Origin: CAZEJK01 sp964512045
Lineage (GTDB): Bacteria; Acidobacteriota; Thermoanaerobaculia; Thermoanaerobaculales; Sulfomarinibacteraceae
Assembly: GCA_964512045.1 (NCBI GenBank)
Contig: CAZEJK010000253.1
Coordinates: 1 to 7,509 of the forward strand
DNA: 7,509 nt
Reading direction: 5' to 3'
Each line of letters begins with the position of its first letter. The stretch's first letter is position 1. This document shows positions 6,426-7,509 of the stretch, in pieces. A model generated the notes under the pieces. That model saw nothing but the letters and a program-made list of their open reading frames with translations, was not told the origin of the DNA and made no database searches. Position numbers and translations under genes: made by a program.

Positions 6426-6744
6426 ATTGACACTGAAGCGCCCAATGACGACAGCGCCGATCCTTCTTGGAGGCGGCAGGCGCTGCGGCCGGTGGTGGGA
6501 GCCCTCGATGCGCACTCGCTGAACGGTTCTCTCTGCTCCCCAGCAATGTCAGCAGCCATCGGGCTGCAGAAACTCCAGGCATTCTCGAACAACGTGGCAA
6601 CGCCTCAGGTTCGCAGCACGTCGCTGCGGTGGACCCAAATCGGACTCACGGCACACCCAACGAAGCCTCCCGGCTCTGGCCCCGCTTCGGAAGCAGGCAG
6701 TCGGCTATGGAGAATCGAGCCCGACCCGGTGGCGCAGCCCGCTC
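6426..6744. other. Gene-poor spacer; no gene recognised
   Basis: Open frames exist on both strands (for example plus 6390-6752 and minus 6353-6592), but none has a ribosome-binding site and protein-like composition together, and their translations resemble no family I know. The only structured element is a 21-base inverted copy of repeat sequence at 6654-6674. The stretch may be degraded intergenic DNA or the 5' region of the protease operon. Confidence 0.5.
6654..6674 (-). repeat. Short inverted copy of repeat-family sequence
   Basis: These 21 bases are the reverse complement of 7361-7381 with one mismatch (CACCCAACGAAGCC, then T instead of A, then CCCGGC). This is the only piece of the family found in the opposite orientation in this window. 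Confidence 0.6.
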
Positions 6745-6808
6745 CAGCGTAGCCGCGGCGAGTGGGTGGGGGAGAGCGAAGCCGGGGTGGCTTCGATGCG
6801 TGGCTTGG

Positions 6809-6930
6809 GAGCACCTGTCGAAAGAACCTCCCGCACCGCCCACCACGTCATCTCGACCGAGCCTCCGTGGCGTTACGGATGGTGGCGGAGCACACTCCCG
6901 TACCAAGCTCAGCGCAGCACCTGGCGAGCG
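6809..6930 (+). repeat. Direct repeat, first copy (122 bp, identical to 7388-7509)
   Basis: Base-by-base comparison found no mismatch with 7388-7509. It covers the front of module B and the sequence linking it to module A. Perfect identity over 122 bases in non-coding DNA points to recent duplication or gene conversion. Confidence 0.85.
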
Positions 6931-7053
6931 GAGAGATCCCGTGGGAGCACCCGCGCCCTTCCGGCTCCGGTGCCGGAGCTGGTCCAGGCCCCGACAGCCG
7001 GTTGCCGGACCCGGATGATGGGCATGGAACGACACCGAAGCGAACGGGTCGAC

Positions 7054-7183
7054 CCGGTGGGCCCGCAGCATACGACGCGTCCGACTGCGTCCCGGTACTC
7101 CGATGGCGCAGCAACCAGCCAGCCTCCAGGTCAACCCGACGGACAGGGCTCCGGAGTTCCGGGGCCGGCTACCGGCTGCCGGG
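7054..7183 (+). repeat. Repeat module C, second copy
   Basis: It aligns without gaps to 1277-1406, with about 9 mismatches in 130 bases, most of them clustered in one short stretch. The two copies flank unrelated genes about 5.8 kb apart, so this is a dispersed repeat and not only a local tandem duplication. Confidence 0.85.
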
Positions 7184-7258
7184 GCCGGGACCAGTACCGG
7201 TGCCGGTTCCGGGGAGGCTTCGATGGGTGGTTCGTGAATGCAGACCGCCCAACCACCC

Positions 7259-7275
7259 GCCGGCGAGACGCCGGC
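7259..7275. repeat. Short perfect palindrome GCCGGCG-AGA-CGCCGGC
   Basis: A 7-base perfect stem with a 3-base loop, flanked by CCACCC on the left and TCCCA on the right. It is unrelated to the module A arms and would form a very stable hairpin in RNA or single-stranded DNA. Only one copy is in the window. No T-run follows, so terminator function is doubtful. Confidence 0.55.
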
Positions 7276-7323
7276 TCCCACAATCAGAGAGCAGGCACTC
7301 TGGTTGGAGTGGCCCGCGCGTGT

Positions 7324-7366
7324 CCCGGCGTAGCCGCGGTGGGTGGTAGGGGGTAGCGAAGCCGGG
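7324..7366. repeat. REP-like hairpin, module A copy 4
   Basis: The arms CCCGGCGTAGC (7324-7334) and GCGAAGCCGGG (7356-7366) are identical to copies 1 and 2, with the same spacing. The adjoining module D (7292-7323) is identical to 1-32, linking the two window ends. Confidence 0.65.
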
Positions 7367-7387
7367 TGGCTTCGTTGGGTGGATCGA

Positions 7388-7509
7388 GAGCACCTGTCGA
7401 AAGAACCTCCCGCACCGCCCACCACGTCATCTCGACCGAGCCTCCGTGGCGTTACGGATGGTGGCGGAGCACACTCCCGTACCAAGCTCAGCGCAGCACC
7501 TGGCGAGCG
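7388..7509 (+). repeat. Direct repeat, second copy (truncated by window end)
   Basis: Identical to 6809-6930. Because the identity continues to the last base shown, the duplication probably extends beyond the window and more units may follow. Confidence 0.85.

Larger units (their letters stand above)
6748..7509 (+). repeat. Repeat block III: tandem duplication of a composite unit, period about 579 bp
   Basis: The unit begins with module A (6748-6786, left arm degenerate), then a stretch containing GAGCACCTGTCGAAAGAACC, module B (6848-6955), module C (7054-7183), an interrupted palindrome (7259-7275) and module D (7292-7323). It then starts again with module A (7324-7366). Positions 6809-6930 and 7388-7509 appear identical over 122 bases at an offset of 579, and the second copy is cut by the window end. 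A long minus-strand open frame (7485-6646) crosses both copies, but its translation simply repeats with the DNA and has no start signals, so it is not called a gene. Confidence 0.85.

Noticed and set aside
6390..6752. 120-codon plus-strand open frame next to the protease promoter
   Set aside because: No Shine-Dalgarno, no recognisable family, and its 3' end runs into the repeat block.
6646..7485. 279-codon minus-strand open frame across block III
   Set aside because: The translation repeats itself exactly as the DNA does and contains stretches such as RGYAGA that come from the repeat. There is no RBS, and several other frames on both strands are open too.
6748..7509. CRISPR array
   Set aside because: The repeat unit is about 579 bp and composite, without short regular repeats and unique spacers.

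Overview
The window is high-GC bacterial DNA whose genes all lie on the minus strand, so they are transcribed from high to low coordinates. It holds four convincing genes in two operons, separated and flanked by blocks of an intergenic repeat. The host is probably a free-living, metagenome-type bacterium of the Acidobacteriota (Thermoanaerobaculia-like). That guess rests on the style of the large secreted protein (modules ending in DNRTGDP-type motifs), the M4 protease and the repeat-rich spacers. It comes from memory of such genomes, not from a search, and is tentative.

Layout, right to left as transcribed. Positions 6748-7509 are a mosaic of repeats, including a tandem duplication of period about 579 bp that runs off the window. 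Positions 6426-6744 have no recognisable gene. An AT-rich promoter (about 6316-6425) drives a two-gene operon. Its first gene is a secreted thermolysin-family (M4) metalloprotease precursor of 692 aa (6315-4237). Thirteen bases downstream starts an 840-aa secreted protein of unknown function (4223-1701) with two tandem copies of a C-terminal module. A second repeat block (1277-1633) follows. Next is a toxin-antitoxin-like operon: a protein fusing a winged helix to a minimal nucleotidyltransferase (about 1179-535), then an overlapping HEPN-domain protein (593-150). A third piece of the repeat family (1-103) closes the window.

How the genes may work together. The protease and the 840-aa protein both carry export signals, share one promoter and each have a good ribosome-binding site, so they are probably exported together. 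Whether one acts on the other cannot be told from sequence. The MNT/HEPN pair has the architecture of HEPN/MNT toxin-antitoxin modules. A 7-bp-arm palindrome overlaps its predicted -10 box, which fits autoregulation by the winged helix.

The points most worth a second look are the mosaic repeat family with REP-like hairpins, the autoregulated HTH-MNT/HEPN module between two repeat blocks, the apparent loss of the thermolysin His231 equivalent in the protease, and the internal duplication in its partner. No tRNA, rRNA, CRISPR array or transposase was seen.
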